Of a DNA stretch of 64,000 bases, positions 1 through 10,047 are shown in pieces. Position numbers and translations under genes: made by a program. The notes beneath the pieces are model-generated. The model ran no database searches, was not told the DNA's origin, and was given only the letters and a program-made list of their open reading frames with translations. The DNA is taken from NCBI GenBank assembly GCA_029449235.1, contig JANATG010000005.1:2232001-2296000 (forward strand). The letters run 5' to 3'. The DNA comes from Linnemannia schmuckeri (taxonomy: Eukaryota > Mortierellomycota > Mortierellomycetes > Mortierellales > Mortierellaceae). The stretch's first letter is position 1. Each line of letters opens with the position of its first letter.

Positions 1-1172
1 GTACTTCGTCTCTGGGCTGCCTCTTCAGAGTACACCAAAGACATTGCGATCGGGAAGACCATTTTAGCCCAGGTCGCCGAGAGTATCCGCAAGTTTAGAA
101 ACACTGCCCGATTCATGCTGGGCAACTTGAACGGATTCAAAGAGACTGATCAGATTCCTTATGAGGAGTTGCCAAGGCTGGACCGCTTTATGCTCTCGGA
201 AGTCTACCAGTTCTCCAAGAACGTCAACGCTGCCTACGACGAGTACATGTTCAACAAGGGTAAGTTATTCTGCACGGCAGAAACGAATTTGGTCCCGCGC
301 ACACTATTAAGGAAGGTCACCAACCGGGTCCATTAACTAACCCCATTCGTTCCGCTTCTCTGAATGTAGTTTTCACGCAACTTCAATACTTCACGAGCAC
401 GACATTGTCATCATTTTACCTGGATGTCATCAAAGATACCCTCTACTCTGACGCCGAAAAGAGCCACCAACGCCGTGCTATTCAGACCGTCCTCTTCCAT
501 GTAAGGCACCCTTTATTATCGCACGTTCTTCATAAGCATTACAAGCCAAACTCACGGTCAGCGCCTAATCATTTTTCACTTTTACCTCTCATCAACTAGA
601 CCCTAAATGCGTTCACGCAAAGTATTGCGCCTTTGGCCCCTCATCTTGGTGAAGAAGTCTACGAGCACTACAGCAACTGCTTCAAAAACCCACAGCCATC
701 TGTCTTCCGTTCAGGATGGAACCTCGACCGACAACCCGAGGATTGGAACAACGCCGTGCTTCGCGAAGAATTTTCTGTCTTGAAGCAACTCCGTGTGGAG
801 GCCAACCAGCTCCTGGAGCAGGCACGTACCGCCAAGGATATCCGCTCCTCTCTCGAAGCTACCATCGAGATTCAGCTGCCTTCGTCATCATCAGCCGAGA
901 AATCAGAGAAATTGGGTCAAATTGTTGAATCTTATTCTGACGATCTCAAGAAGTTGTTCATCACGTCGGATGTCACTGTCACCAAGGCCGGACAGGTCGA
1001 GAACAGCAGCGACTACGTCCGTGAGATCTTGATGCCGAGAGTTGGAAGCTGCAAGATGGTCATGCGCAAGGCTACGTTGCACAAGTGCCCTCGCTGCTGG
1101 ACGTTTACGTCGCCTGAACCCGAGGCCCTCTGCCCGCGCTGCGGCCCTGTTGTTGCAGGCATCCAGTCATAA
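1..1172 (+). CDS. ISM1: Isoleucyl-tRNA synthetase, mitochondrial type (3' part)
   Basis: Class I aminoacyl-tRNA synthetase that charges tRNA-Ile, probably in the mitochondrion. The window starts inside the gene, so the catalytic HIGH/KMSKS core is missing. Three exons are supported: 1-259, 370-500 and 600-1172 (introns gtaagt...tgtag and gtaagg...actag), together 320 residues in one frame. The visible part is the anticodon-binding helical domain (LRLWAASSEYTKDI, then FRNTARFMLGNLNGF, then the PLAPHLGEEVY helix). It ends in a C-terminal zinc finger with two CPRC/CPRCG pairs around a WTF core. That finger is typical of bacterial and mitochondrial IleRS and not of the cytosolic enzyme, which supports the organellar form. 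No targeting peptide can be seen because the 5' end is outside the window. Confidence 0.9.
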
Positions 1173-2110
1173 ACAGACTCATGAAACAAGCATAGAGAAT
1201 TAAAAATGTGTCTCTGGATTGGCGCAAATGAAGAGAATGAGAGTTGCTCTGATTTGATAATTGTTGTAGAATGTGAGCGTGATAGGTGGGGTACTTTGTT
1301 CCATTGACTTTGTTCTGATCCCCATTCCGATGAAAGAGGAGCAGAATTGATTATTTCCAGAGAGCCGAATTCACTTCCCTTGGAAAGAAAAAAAACCTCC
1401 GTGGGGGAGAGAGCGGGAGAGGTGCGGAAGAAAAAAAAAAAGCAGGATCTCTATGCATTTCAAAAAAGGGGTTCAAACCACTCTAGTTCTATGTCGGAGC
1501 AAAATAAAAGGGGAGAGAGAGAGGGGGGGGGGGGGGGGGGGTCGTCGGCCACCCTTTCTTTCTCTCTCGTATCGAGTAATAAAGGTGAAAGTCAGATCCA
1601 TCAACATAAAATACTTGAGACCACAATGCTTTGCGAGGGACCTTGCTGACACGGTCCTACATGAAAAAATTCTCCCTAAGGTTGAAACTAGAAGGATGTA
1701 GAAGTCCAATGTGCCAAGAAGAAAAAGGACACATCTAAGAGACAACTCTCCGTCTTGTTTTTTTTCTTTATCGTTGCATATTTAGCTTGTAGTTAATGGA
1801 TGGAAGTGGCCGAAAAGTTTTAGCTGGCCGTTCGGGTCATCTAAGATGACCTGATGGAGCGAAAGAAAATTATCTTGACATGCTTCCAGACCATTCTCAC
1901 AAGTTGGAGAAAAAAGTATGCTGGCTTTTATTTTTTTTATCCTTTTGCTGGTCGAGGGGCGCAGCAAGGCTTCCATCTCGGGCAAGTATGGGCAGGAGTA
2001 GGCCCATATCCATAAAGCATTCTTTTCAACAACCCTTAAACACATACTATTAAAGGAAAAATAATAAAAAAAATGAGAATGTAAAAGAAAGAGAAATGTG
2101 GTTCTTTCGA
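1173..2110. other. Intergenic, low complexity
   Basis: No supportable gene. It holds A- and G-rich homopolymer stretches, including a run of about 18 G near 1526-1542, and A/T-rich filler. The first part is presumably the 3' UTR of the IleRS gene. Confidence 0.6.
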
Positions 2111-2515
2111 ACAAATCTATAGAACAACGGGCTTAATCTCAGCAGATCGTAGCAACAAGGCTACCCTACTGCTTACAATACCCCGTTTAATTAAAGTCGT
2201 CTGCAATGGATTTATCCCTGACAATATTTGAAATTAACATTAGTGGGAATGTCACAAAGCCTTTCCACTCTCCAACATAACCCCACGTTCGTATGATTCT
2301 GGACCGTACGTCTATTCGTATTCAACTAAAAATGGCCAAGGCGGTAATCGTCGCGTTTTAGCACGGGTTCTGACTTAGAGGCGTTCAGCCATAACCCAAC
2401 GGATGATAGCTTCGGGCCATTGCCTGCTCAGGCAGGCCCAAATACCAACTATCCGAATGAACGGTTCCTCTCGTACTAAGTTCAATTACTATTGCAACAA
2501 CATTTCATCAGTAGA

Positions 2516-2549
<34 letters not shown>

Positions 2550-2683
2550 CAGGTCTTGTTCCCTATAAGTGGGTGAACAATCCCACGCTTACTGGACTCT
2601 GCTTCAGTATAATAGGAGGAGCCGACATCGAAGGATTAAAAAGCAATGTCGCTATGAACGCTTGGCTGCCACAAGCCAGTTAT
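2111..2683 (-). pseudogene. 25S/28S rRNA 3'-end fragment (rRNA pseudogene)
   Basis: On the minus strand this reads as the last ~570 nt of nuclear large-subunit rRNA. Visible landmarks are the ATAACTGGCTTGTGGCAG segment of the peptidyl-transferase region, CGTTCATAGCGACATTGCTT, the sarcin-ricin loop AGTACGAGAGGAACCG, TGGCTGAACGCCTCTAAGTC, and an end at CTATAGATTTGT. Homology stops abruptly at about 2683 and the rest of the rDNA unit (5' 25S, 5.8S, 18S) is absent. Several positions invariant in eukaryotes are changed, for example the normally conserved TTTGATTCTTCGATGTCGG reads TTTAATCCTTCGATGTCGG. I therefore call it a dispersed, decaying copy and not a working rRNA gene. Confidence 0.88.
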
Positions 2684-3243
2684 TATAAGCTATGTTAAAT
2701 TTCCTATCCCTTTTCCTGAAATTTCCGTAGTCGATATCTCCCCTCCCTCTCCCACCGCCCCTCTTCATATCCCTGTCTCCTCTCCCCATCTCCTGTGCTT
2801 CCTCATGATCCCTCTCCATGTCGTCCCCCCATATCCCATATTCTCTTTCCATGTCCACTGTCCAGGCCCCTCCCTCACGCCCATATTCCCTCTTTTCTCT
2901 CCGAAAAATTACTACGGTGCTCTCCCTTGGTCGAGACAAAAATAGAGTTCCAATTTAAATTAGCCATACTTAGTTCAAGCGTTGTTTCAGCCACAATCAG
3001 CCACATTATTACCCCTTTTACATGTATAAAGAGGCATCCTCCCGACAGCCTGCAATCATTCCACTCACCCTTTTTGTCCTTCCGTCAACATACATTACTC
3101 ATTGTCATGTTTCAGTTAAGCTGTCCTTTCCGCGTGGTAAAATGTACTGTATATTAGTGGCGACCGGGCCCATACAGCCAAGACGCATGATCACCTACAA
3201 CGCGATAATGACGAGAGGTACAACTAACATATAGGGCTGAATT
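2684..3243. other. Intergenic, pyrimidine-rich
   Basis: The first ~220 bases are a C/T-rich imperfect repeat (CCC-TATC-TCC type). The rest is unremarkable A/T-rich DNA up to the TA target site of the mariner element. No gene seen. Confidence 0.5.
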
Positions 3244-3245
3244 TA

Positions 3246-3353
3246 TCCCTTTGATCAATAGACTTGGGCAACCTCCAATTGAATTGGACAGACTGAAAAT
3301 TGTTTTCGGCACCTCTTCAATTGAAAGTGGCACCTGTACAATTGAAAGTGGCA
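3246..3353 (+). repeat. Left terminal inverted repeat of the mariner element
   Basis: Starts TCCCTTTGATCAATAGACTT and ends in GTGGCA. Identical to the reverse complement of 4562-4669. Confidence 0.95.
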
Positions 3354-3422
3354 CCACTACAATGAAACACTTTTTTTTTTTGTTCCTTTGTTGCTTCCTT
3401 GTTCCCTTCACTCATCTTCGAG

Positions 3423-4484
3423 ATGCCCAAGAAACACAACAGAATTGACAACACCCAACGCCAAAAAATTATCCACGCTATCTTTGACGAAGGACAAACC
3501 ATAACAGAAGCGGCACGCCGTTTCGACTATCCCCGCTCAACCGTCTACGCTATTGCCAAAGCATTTGACAACGAGGGGAGAATGGAGCAGAAACATCGAG
3601 GTGGAAATCGACCCAAGCGACTGTCCCAAGGCCACATTGAATGGCTCTCTGACCGACTTTTGGCTCGCCCGGATACAACTATCACCAACCTCTGCCAGGA
3701 GTTGAACGATCACTTTAACATCGATCCTCCGGTTTCTGCAGCGTCAGTGTCCCGAGCCATCCACGACCAAGCAGGCTTTACCCTCAAGCTACTACGACAG
3801 GAGCCGGCTGATTACAATAGCCCTGAGCGCATTCAAACGCGTCAAATCTGGACTCAAGCGTTCCTCGAGTCGACTGCGAGTATAGCGGACGCTGTGTTTG
3901 TGGACGAAGCAGGTTTTAACCTGCATATGATCCGTCGATTTGGAAGGGCGCCCCGGGGACGAAGGCCGGTCAGAATTCGGCCAACGGCGAAAGGAAAGAA
4001 CCTTTCGGTGGTTGTAGCGGCGAGCAGAGACGGTATCATTGCCTCAGAAGTGAAGTTGGGGGCTTACGACACTTCATCGTTCGAAAACTTCCTTCTTGAG
4101 AAAGTTATCCCAAAGCTCACTGCTCCTCGCGTCTTCATCATGGATAATGCGCGTTGTCATACGTCGCTGTCCATCAAAGACAACCTTGAACGTCAAGGAC
4201 ATATTCTACAACGACTCCCGCCTTATAGCCCCCACCTGAATGCTGCCGAGTCAGTCTTCAGTTCCATCAAGAGACATGTCCGGCTCCAAGACTTTAGCGA
4301 CAGAGAGTCATTGACTGGCCATATCAACAACGGTGTCCAGGCTATCACCCCAGAAATGATGCAGGGTTGGATAAGGGAGGTCAGCAGAAACTTTGCCAAA
4401 GCAAACAGAGGTGAACCTCTCGGCCAGTATTACAATAACCATGACTTGACCGAGAAAGAGGTGGAGGATGAGGTGGAGGAATAA
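3423..4484 (+). CDS. Tc1/mariner (IS630-type) transposase, DD34E
   Basis: Cut-and-paste transposase of the surrounding element, 353 residues from the ATG at 3423 (MPKKHNR); an upstream in-frame TTG at 3399 is not a credible start. The N-terminal ~110 residues hold helix-turn-helix DNA-binding domains (ITEAARRFDYPRSTVYAIAKA, then a second HTH with a basic linker). The catalytic core shows the DDE triad: VDEAGFN (first Asp), FIMDNARCH (second Asp) and YSPHLNAAE (Glu), with 34 residues between the last two acids. No stop codon or frameshift interrupts it. The C-terminus is acidic (EKEVEDEVEE). The gene fills most of the space between the inverted repeats, as in compact Tc1 elements. Confidence 0.95.
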   Translation: MPKKHNRIDNTQRQKIIHAIFDEGQTITEAARRFDYPRSTVYAIAKAFDNEGRMEQKHRGGNRPKRLSQGHIEWLSDRLLARPDTTITNLCQELNDHFNIDPPVSAASVSRAIHDQAGFTLKLLRQEPADYNSPERIQTRQIWTQAFLESTASIADAVFVDEAGFNLHMIRRFGRAPRGRRPVRIRPTAKGKNLSVVVAASRDGIIASEVKLGAYDTSSFENFLLEKVIPKLTAPRVFIMDNARCHTSLSIKDNLERQGHILQRLPPYSPHLNAAESVFSSIKRHVRLQDFSDRESLTGHINNGVQAITPEMMQGWIREVSRNFAKANRGEPLGQYYNNHDLTEKEVEDEVEE

Positions 4485-4561
4485 GTGGAAGTCTGGAGGA
4501 GCAATAAAGAACGTCATTGATGATCATCATTCACGTCAAAGTTACGCGTGTTGATATCTTT

Positions 4562-4669
4562 TGCCACTTTCAATTGTACAGGTGCCACTTTCAATTGAAG
4601 AGGTGCCGAAAACAATTTTCAGTCTGTCCAATTCAATTGGAGGTTGCCCAAGTCTATTGATCAAAGGGA
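4562..4669 (-). repeat. Right terminal inverted repeat of the mariner element
   Basis: Perfect inverted copy of 3246-3353, followed by the TA target-site copy at 4670-4671. Confidence 0.95.
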
Positions 4670-4918
4670 TATTTCAATGAGGTGAAAGTAGAGAAAGCAA
4701 ACGATATTTGGAAAACATGCGGCCACTTTTGTTGCGCGCGTTAGATCTTTGTCAACCTGTCACTTGTTTCATAGGATCTCAAGTTCGCTTTGTGCTTATT
4801 TGTTCAGCATACGCATGATATTTCTTTTCCTCTAAAGGATATGCACAGCGGGAGCGGCAATTGGAAAGAAACTCATGGTGGAATTGGTAATGGGAAGGGC
4901 GGATGTGGTAATAGGGGG

Positions 4919-4985
4919 GCGGGAGTGGGTGTGTGAGAGGCGGAAGTGGGTGTGAGAGAGGCGGAAGTGGGTGTGAGAGACGGAG
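4919..4985. repeat. Short tandem repeat, 21-bp unit
   Basis: Three adjacent copies of a unit like GAGGCGGAAGTGGGTGTGAGA. It lies in what would be the linker or C-terminal region of the neighbouring dead LPMO-like gene and probably derives from a Ser/Thr-rich linker. Confidence 0.7.
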
Positions 4986-4999
4986 GTGGTATTGGAACG

Positions 5000-5723
5000 C
5001 CCCGTAACCATAATGTTGGTACAAGAGGTGCACCACTCGTTATTGTTAAACTTCCAGCGTCACTGCGTAACAACGTTTCCGGCCTCCAGGTTGATGGGCA
5101 ACTAGAAGCAACCACCACAGGACCAAATATCGGTGTTCTGATTCTTTTTGGTACAATTATTGTAGTCGAGGGTAGCAATAACATATTGTCCAGGAACTGA
5201 AGCTGGGTGGAGTCCTTCTTAGGGTTGACTTCGGACAAAGCAATTGTTACAGGTTGGTTCTTCTCTTTAGGGACCGCATGATTCTTGGCAGGCCAGCGAA
5301 CACAGAGCTCCCCGCCGGGCGTGGAGACAGTCTGGACACCAGTGTTACGACCGCGCTTGTCCTTACCATTATAGGTTGCAGAGGTTGGATTACCCATAGT
5401 CTCATCTGCTCCAGGCTCCTCATCTTATTTACCATCCGAGCACGCCAGGGAGTGGTTAGGGTCAGGATCCTTATGCGACTGCTGGTAATGGTGATTGGGG
5501 CTATCCGAGTCGAGTTTAGCAAAAGGCTTGGTCTTTAGAGGAAATCGGCGGGCGTAGCCGAAGCAGGCACCATTCCTGTCGAACCAAGAGGGATTCTTGG
5601 GATCCTTGAAGCACCAGTCGATGCAATCGGCACAGTAATGAGCCTCGGCTTTCTGGGTTAGGAAGAGAATCAACGAGGCCGCGAAAATGCAAGTGTAACC
5701 TTGGAAAGGGTCGTGAACAGCAT
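5000..5723 (-). pseudogene. Decayed secreted LPMO-like (chitin-binding) gene
   Basis: Reading down the minus strand through frame changes gives a signal peptide (ATG at 5723, MLFTTLSKVTLAF, then a hydrophobic stretch ending KAEA) followed directly by His-Tyr-Cys. A His as first mature residue is the hallmark of the copper histidine brace of lytic polysaccharide monooxygenases. Downstream come CADC, NPTSATYNGKDKRGRNT, PGGELCVRWPAKNH, PGQYVIATLDYNNC, CGGCF, LEAGN and EWCTSC, resembling fungal LPMO-type secreted proteins. The frame is broken near 5681-5690 and near 5190-5200. Stops lie at 5425-5427 (TAA), 5102-5104 (TAG) and 5060-5062 (TGA where Trp is expected). The family call rests on recalled motif similarity; the pseudogene status is clear. 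Confidence 0.72.
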
Positions 5724-7484
5724 TGTTTTCTTGTTGTGTTGGGAAAGATAGGAAAGAGTGGTGTGTTGAATGTAAAAGGAGGGAGAATGTAAGAAGGAAA
5801 GGTGTGGAGAATAAAAGGATGTTGCATTGCACTTATTTGTAATTGAGAGCTTAATCGCTTTAGTGACAAAACAAGTGCGGCGATGAGCCTCGTCATGATG
5901 GCAATCATTTGTGCCGCCACCGCTAGGGAACCCTCTTTCTCTCTTTTTTCCATTTTTTTAGTCCAGTGCTCACCTTACCTTCACATACACGCGTCGCTTT
6001 CGTCTCATCCTACCGACCTATACCAATATCACACTATACCCACCACTCTGTCTATGCAATCGCGCCCTTGGACAAAAACAAATATATGTCCTTATCCTTT
6101 AACAACAACAGCCCATTGTGATTGCTCATCGACGGAGCATGCACGAGCATTAGAGTTTCGGCTTTTATGTAGTGCTTGGACAAATTACTTTTTTAGCGCC
6201 ACTGGGAAGTACTATTCTGTTTGTAACTGTGACAGTTCAATTTACATCCATTCCATATACATTGTCACCATTCTTTGCGTGAGTTTGTTCCATGGCTGGC
6301 GTTGCAACAAGAGAAAGAGGGAAGGCAGCATCTGTGCCTACACTGTCAACTTCAGTCTCTATTAAACGACCGTGACCTCCTCCTTGTCCTTTGACCTTAG
6401 CAGATGAAGTGGCAGGGCAAGATCCAGTCAAGTGTAGGACAAGGTCCAGTCAAGTGTAGGACAAGGTTCAGTCAAGTGTAGGACAAGGTTCAGTCAAGTG
6501 TAGGACAAGGTCCAGTCAAGTGTAGGACAAAGAAACATTAATGTCAGGATGGACGATTTCTTTACCGAAAATTCTTAAAAGGGTCCTTCAAGCACCGCTC
6601 CTCTTGTCCAGTAAAACACACCCATCTCCCTGAGAACAACAGCACTCCTACGCCACATGCTGCCATTTCATTTGTGCATTCACCTAGAATAAAATAGCAA
6701 CGCCATTGACGATGTCCCTAATCCTATTATTATGATTTCCGCTTTGCCCCTAGAACAGTCACTAATGTCAAGGGATCAAACAGCATAAACATGCATAACT
6801 CGGAAAGGCTTGGATGTGTGATGATGGTTCTGGATGTCAGTTTTTGGTTCAGGCAGATAGGTAGGCCGGAAGGAAGGAAGGTAAGGTCCATGTAAACAAC
6901 GAAAAAGGCTGCGAAGACACAACCTCGCTCTCAGTCTTAAAGAATGTCAGGAGTTCATCAACAACAGCCTGACCAAGCCCTCCTCTACCTCGACAGCACC
7001 AGAAACTACTAACACCATTCAACCTGTACTCCAATCCCAGCGACCAACAACAGCCTCATTGGTCCCTCGCCACAGAGCACCACTACCAAGCACCTAAGAG
7101 CAAGTTGGCCTTCAACTTATGCACAACCAGTTTGAAAAAATAATCATGGCAAAACACCGAATACCCTCACCTCCCTCTTCAGCCACCAACGATCCCCTCA
7201 CTACCACACTGCAACAAGTCTTGACGGCAGCTGCCAACACTTTGATCTATACCGCCTGCAAGCTGATATCTGATCACTTCGGCAACACCAACTCTCAATT
7301 TGTTATCTCTTCTGCCATGGCTGTCTATCGAGAGAGCTGCCAGCCATGGGTGCTATTCTAGGTATTAGCATTGGAACAATAGGAACACTATGCTATGCAA
7401 TGACTAGCATTAATTAAATGTTGAAAAACGGCCCTTCTGGACGGTGTCGTGTTGTCGCTTTATATGTACAAAAAAGGTAATGGC
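5724..7484. other. Intergenic region with tandem repeat
   Basis: No gene I can support. It contains the 22-bp tandem repeat annotated separately and, at 6950-7361, a Thr/Ser/Pro-rich open stretch on the plus strand (80 codons from 7119) without recognisable domains, possibly a remnant. Confidence 0.5.
6419..6531. repeat. 22-bp tandem repeat, about five copies
   Basis: Unit AGGTCCAGTCAAGTGTAGGACA repeated about five times with single C/T differences (ggtcc versus ggttc). It has no spacers, so it is a minisatellite and not a CRISPR array. Confidence 0.9.
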
Positions 7485-8516
7485 TTAGTTTTCGCTATGT
7501 TCGGCAATGGCATGAGGCATTCCCCAGCACTTGTAGCCCAAGAACCCAGCAACGTAGCAAAGGCCTTCACTTTCAATGCCGTCGTAGCCCTCATATTTCC
7601 ATCCTGCTCCAATGATATAGTTGGTCGTGAAGGCGACGCCCTCTCGATGGACTTCTCCGCGGACAAAGAGGACGGTTGCACCAACAGAGTCCAATTCTTC
7701 AAACTCTCCTTGCAGTTCGTGGGTGGACTTGACAGATTTGGGCCCAGGGACAAAGATTCCGCCCTGTTCGATGGTCGCCTGTTCTTCTGCGCTGGGTTTG
7801 GTCCGTTCGCCTACCCAAGCGTTCAAATCGATGAAGCCACCACTTAGACCGGACCTTGTTGCAGTTGTGATAACATCCTTGCCAGAATCGATCATACGGC
7901 CGAGGAGATCGTTAGGGATACGAACCATATCGGAGTCAATCCAGAGGACGGAATCTTCGTCACTCATGGTGGTGTAGAGGAGGTAGTTGCGCAACCTTGC
8001 AATCAGTCTTCTTCTGTCTCTTTGGACGTTCTCGGCTTTACGATCTTCTCGAGAGATACCGGCGTCCTTTTCACGAAGGATGACATGGATTTGGCGGAAG
8101 GGGTTCTTGTCGCCTGGTAATTGTTTGATGTAATCGGTGATGGCCTTAAATTCTTTTTTGTCGCTGGCGAGGACACCGAGGTTAATGTTGGACATGGGGT
8201 AATCGAACCCTTGGACAATATCCAAGAAATCGGAAAAGCTGCGGTCGCCGCCCCAAGATTCGCGATCCCGGACGAGGGTGAGGACGAGAACGGTTTGTTT
8301 TCCGGAAACGGGGTGGGCGGAGAGGTTGGTGAAACGGAATTCGTGGCTTTTGATGTAGTGAGTGGGTTTGAAGTCGGTTGGGAATGGTTTGAAGTTGGAT
8401 GGTTTGAAGTCGGCGATGTTGAATAGGCAGTTAAAGATGTATATGGCTATGACTGCCAGAACAAGGTACCGCAGGTGGAAGGTTGACGATCGTTGGGCGA
8501 ACGAACGGAACGTCAT
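7485..8516 (-). CDS. Mnn9/Van1/Anp1-family mannosyltransferase
   Basis: Golgi glycosyltransferase family (GT62) that extends the alpha-1,6-mannose backbone of N-glycans as part of mannan polymerase complexes. Single exon, 343 residues, ATG at 8516. Type II topology: short basic cytosolic tail, membrane anchor at about residues 17-34 (YLVLAVIAIYIF), stem, then catalytic domain. Visible family features are VLVLTLVRDRESWGG (about 76-90), the metal-binding LWIDSDMVRIPND (Asp194-Ser-Asp196) followed by GKDVITT, and the Cys-Trp-Gly-Met-Pro close to the C-terminus. Which paralog (Mnn9, Van1 or Anp1) it is cannot be decided here. The start is set after a poly(A) run and a GA microsatellite that can only be 5' UTR. 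It is the only intact conventional gene in the decayed zone. Confidence 0.88.
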   Translation of the reverse strand: MTFRSFAQRSSTFHLRYLVLAVIAIYIFNCLFNIADFKPSNFKPFPTDFKPTHYIKSHEFRFTNLSAHPVSGKQTVLVLTLVRDRESWGGDRSFSDFLDIVQGFDYPMSNINLGVLASDKKEFKAITDYIKQLPGDKNPFRQIHVILREKDAGISREDRKAENVQRDRRRLIARLRNYLLYTTMSDEDSVLWIDSDMVRIPNDLLGRMIDSGKDVITTATRSGLSGGFIDLNAWVGERTKPSAEEQATIEQGGIFVPGPKSVKSTHELQGEFEELDSVGATVLFVRGEVHREGVAFTTNYIIGAGWKYEGYDGIESEGLCYVAGFLGYKCWGMPHAIAEHSEN

Positions 8517-8517
8517 T

Positions 8518-8577
8518 TTTTTTTTTTTTTTTTTTTTTTGGCTGTGAAAGGGCCGAGAGGTTGAGAGGACAAGTTGC

Positions 8578-8616
<39 letters not shown>
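8518..8616. repeat. Poly(T) run and GA microsatellite upstream of the mannosyltransferase
   Basis: A run of about 20 T just before the start codon and about 17 GA units at 8581-8614. On the coding strand this is a pyrimidine-rich leader. Confidence 0.85.
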
Positions 8617-8617
<1 letters not shown>

Positions 8618-8886
8618 AAGGTGGCAAAGGAGATCTAAAAAAGAAACGATTAGAAATACAATTAGCACTGAGGCTTTTTTTAACAGAATCGTGAAAAGAG
8701 AGAAAAAGAGATAAGGATGTCCGAGAGAAGTTGAATGGGTTACAAGCGAGAGAGAGCATAAAGAGAAGGATGTCCCAGGGTGTTAATTTTGTACTTCAGC
8801 GGAATACAAAAAAAACCATAACAGCCCTGATCGATGGCCTATATAGGGCATGAATAGAACAATCGATTGGGACCATGTTGCCCTTT

Positions 8887-9226
8887 CAGTTGAACCCCTC
8901 TAATTTGATTATTTGATAACCCCTCTTATTTGATACAAACCCTTGATCCCCGGCTCCTGACCCATGGGTAATTTGATAAACCTCTCTAATTTGTTATCTA
9001 ATAAAAGAAGCTGGTCCCGATTTAAATTTTCAATTCATATCAATATTCATTCCTTATTATTATCAAATAAGGATGGAACTGGGGGTAGGTACCACATAGT
9101 CAGGTTAATGGACGCCATGGTTCTTCAAGCCTAGGTCTTAAGGGTTATCCTTCAGCTTATTTGATAACTCCCGATATTATACCACACCTCTGGTCCCAGC
9201 CTTATCAAATTAGACTGGTTCGACTG
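8887..9226. mobile_element. Pogo/Tc1-like MITE (non-autonomous)
   Basis: About 340 bp with no coding content. Left end CAGTTGAACCCCTCTAATTTGAT, right end (reverse complement) CAGTCGAACCAGTCTAATTTGAT: 20 of 23 positions agree. The right end is followed by TA; the left flank is TT, so one target-site base seems mutated. The interior repeats the word ATTTGATA many times. The terminal CAGTCGAACC is shared with the element at 35690-35870. Confidence 0.6.
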
Positions 9227-10047
9227 TAGTAAGTTGAAGAAGAGATAATTGCTGGATGCGACCAGGGCCGGACACCCTAATTTTAGTAGGAGAATGTAAT
9301 TTTTCGACTCCTGCTCAACGCTAACTGGTCCACAGTAAGAACTTGGTTCAGGTACGCGCTATTGATGGGATACGGTGTAGGGTCATGCATCTTCCCCTTG
9401 TTTTCCCCTCACCAGCGCCCATCTCCCATCCCCTCTCTATCCATGGGCAACGATTACTATTGCTATACTTTGTTTTCTTCCCCGATATTGTTTACTGAAG
9501 CTAATAAAGACGCCACTAGACCTCATAAACTTTTAAGAAGAATTTAAATGGAGGTTATTTCGTACATGTCATCCATTGCCAACGCAAGGAATCGCCTTCC
9601 TTAACAATTTTCTTAGGAGAGTTCCCCTTGCGAATCTTCACGGAGAGCCCTCTTCCTTCACTCCGTCACTCTCCCTTGATCAGAAAAAAACAAAATATCA
9701 AGGAGAAGGCAGACACTTCTTTTCGAAGAAGTTAAGAGAATGACTGAACAAAGGATTAGTGGACAATCCCAAAGGAAGATTTGTATGCAACCTGTCCTGC
9801 CCTTGTCTCCTCATTTTCACTCACTGTCAATCTTTATGCAAAGTCGCTTCCATCCTGCCCCTTTTGAGCATTCTTATCTCTCAGCTGCAATTGTCGCTCT
9901 ATGCCCGGCAAATAACAGGGATTACAGCACCGGCAAAAGAGGGGAGAAAAGTGAAGACATTATTGACCTCCCCGGGTTCCGAGAGTGCGTCATAAGCTTG
10001 CCGGAAGTTTGGCTATCAAGGGATGCTTATATAGCCAGTGTCATCGC

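Larger units (their letters stand above)
3246..4669 (+). mobile_element. Tc1/mariner DNA transposon, apparently complete
   Basis: A 1424-bp element bounded by terminal inverted repeats of 108 bp (3246-3353 and 4562-4669) that match base for base by eye. It is flanked by a TA dinucleotide on each side (3244-3245 and 4670-4671), the target-site duplication typical of Tc1/mariner. Each inverted repeat contains two close direct copies of the motif CAATTGAAAGTGGCA, which may be transposase-binding sites. It carries one open transposase gene. Perfect repeats plus an intact gene indicate recent insertion and possible activity. Confidence 0.95.

Noticed and set aside
5254..5538. 94-codon plus-strand open frame
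   Set aside because: Antisense to the dead LPMO-like gene, with no features of its own.
6419..6531. CRISPR array
   Set aside because: Repeats are contiguous with no unique spacers, and the genome is eukaryotic.
7119..7361. 80-codon open frame as a gene
   Set aside because: No domain, no leader, no splice evidence; could be a remnant, so described only in the intergenic note.
8517..8759. N-terminal extension of the mannosyltransferase
   Set aside because: Would translate the GA microsatellite and poly(A) run; the ATG at 8516 gives the expected type II anchor.
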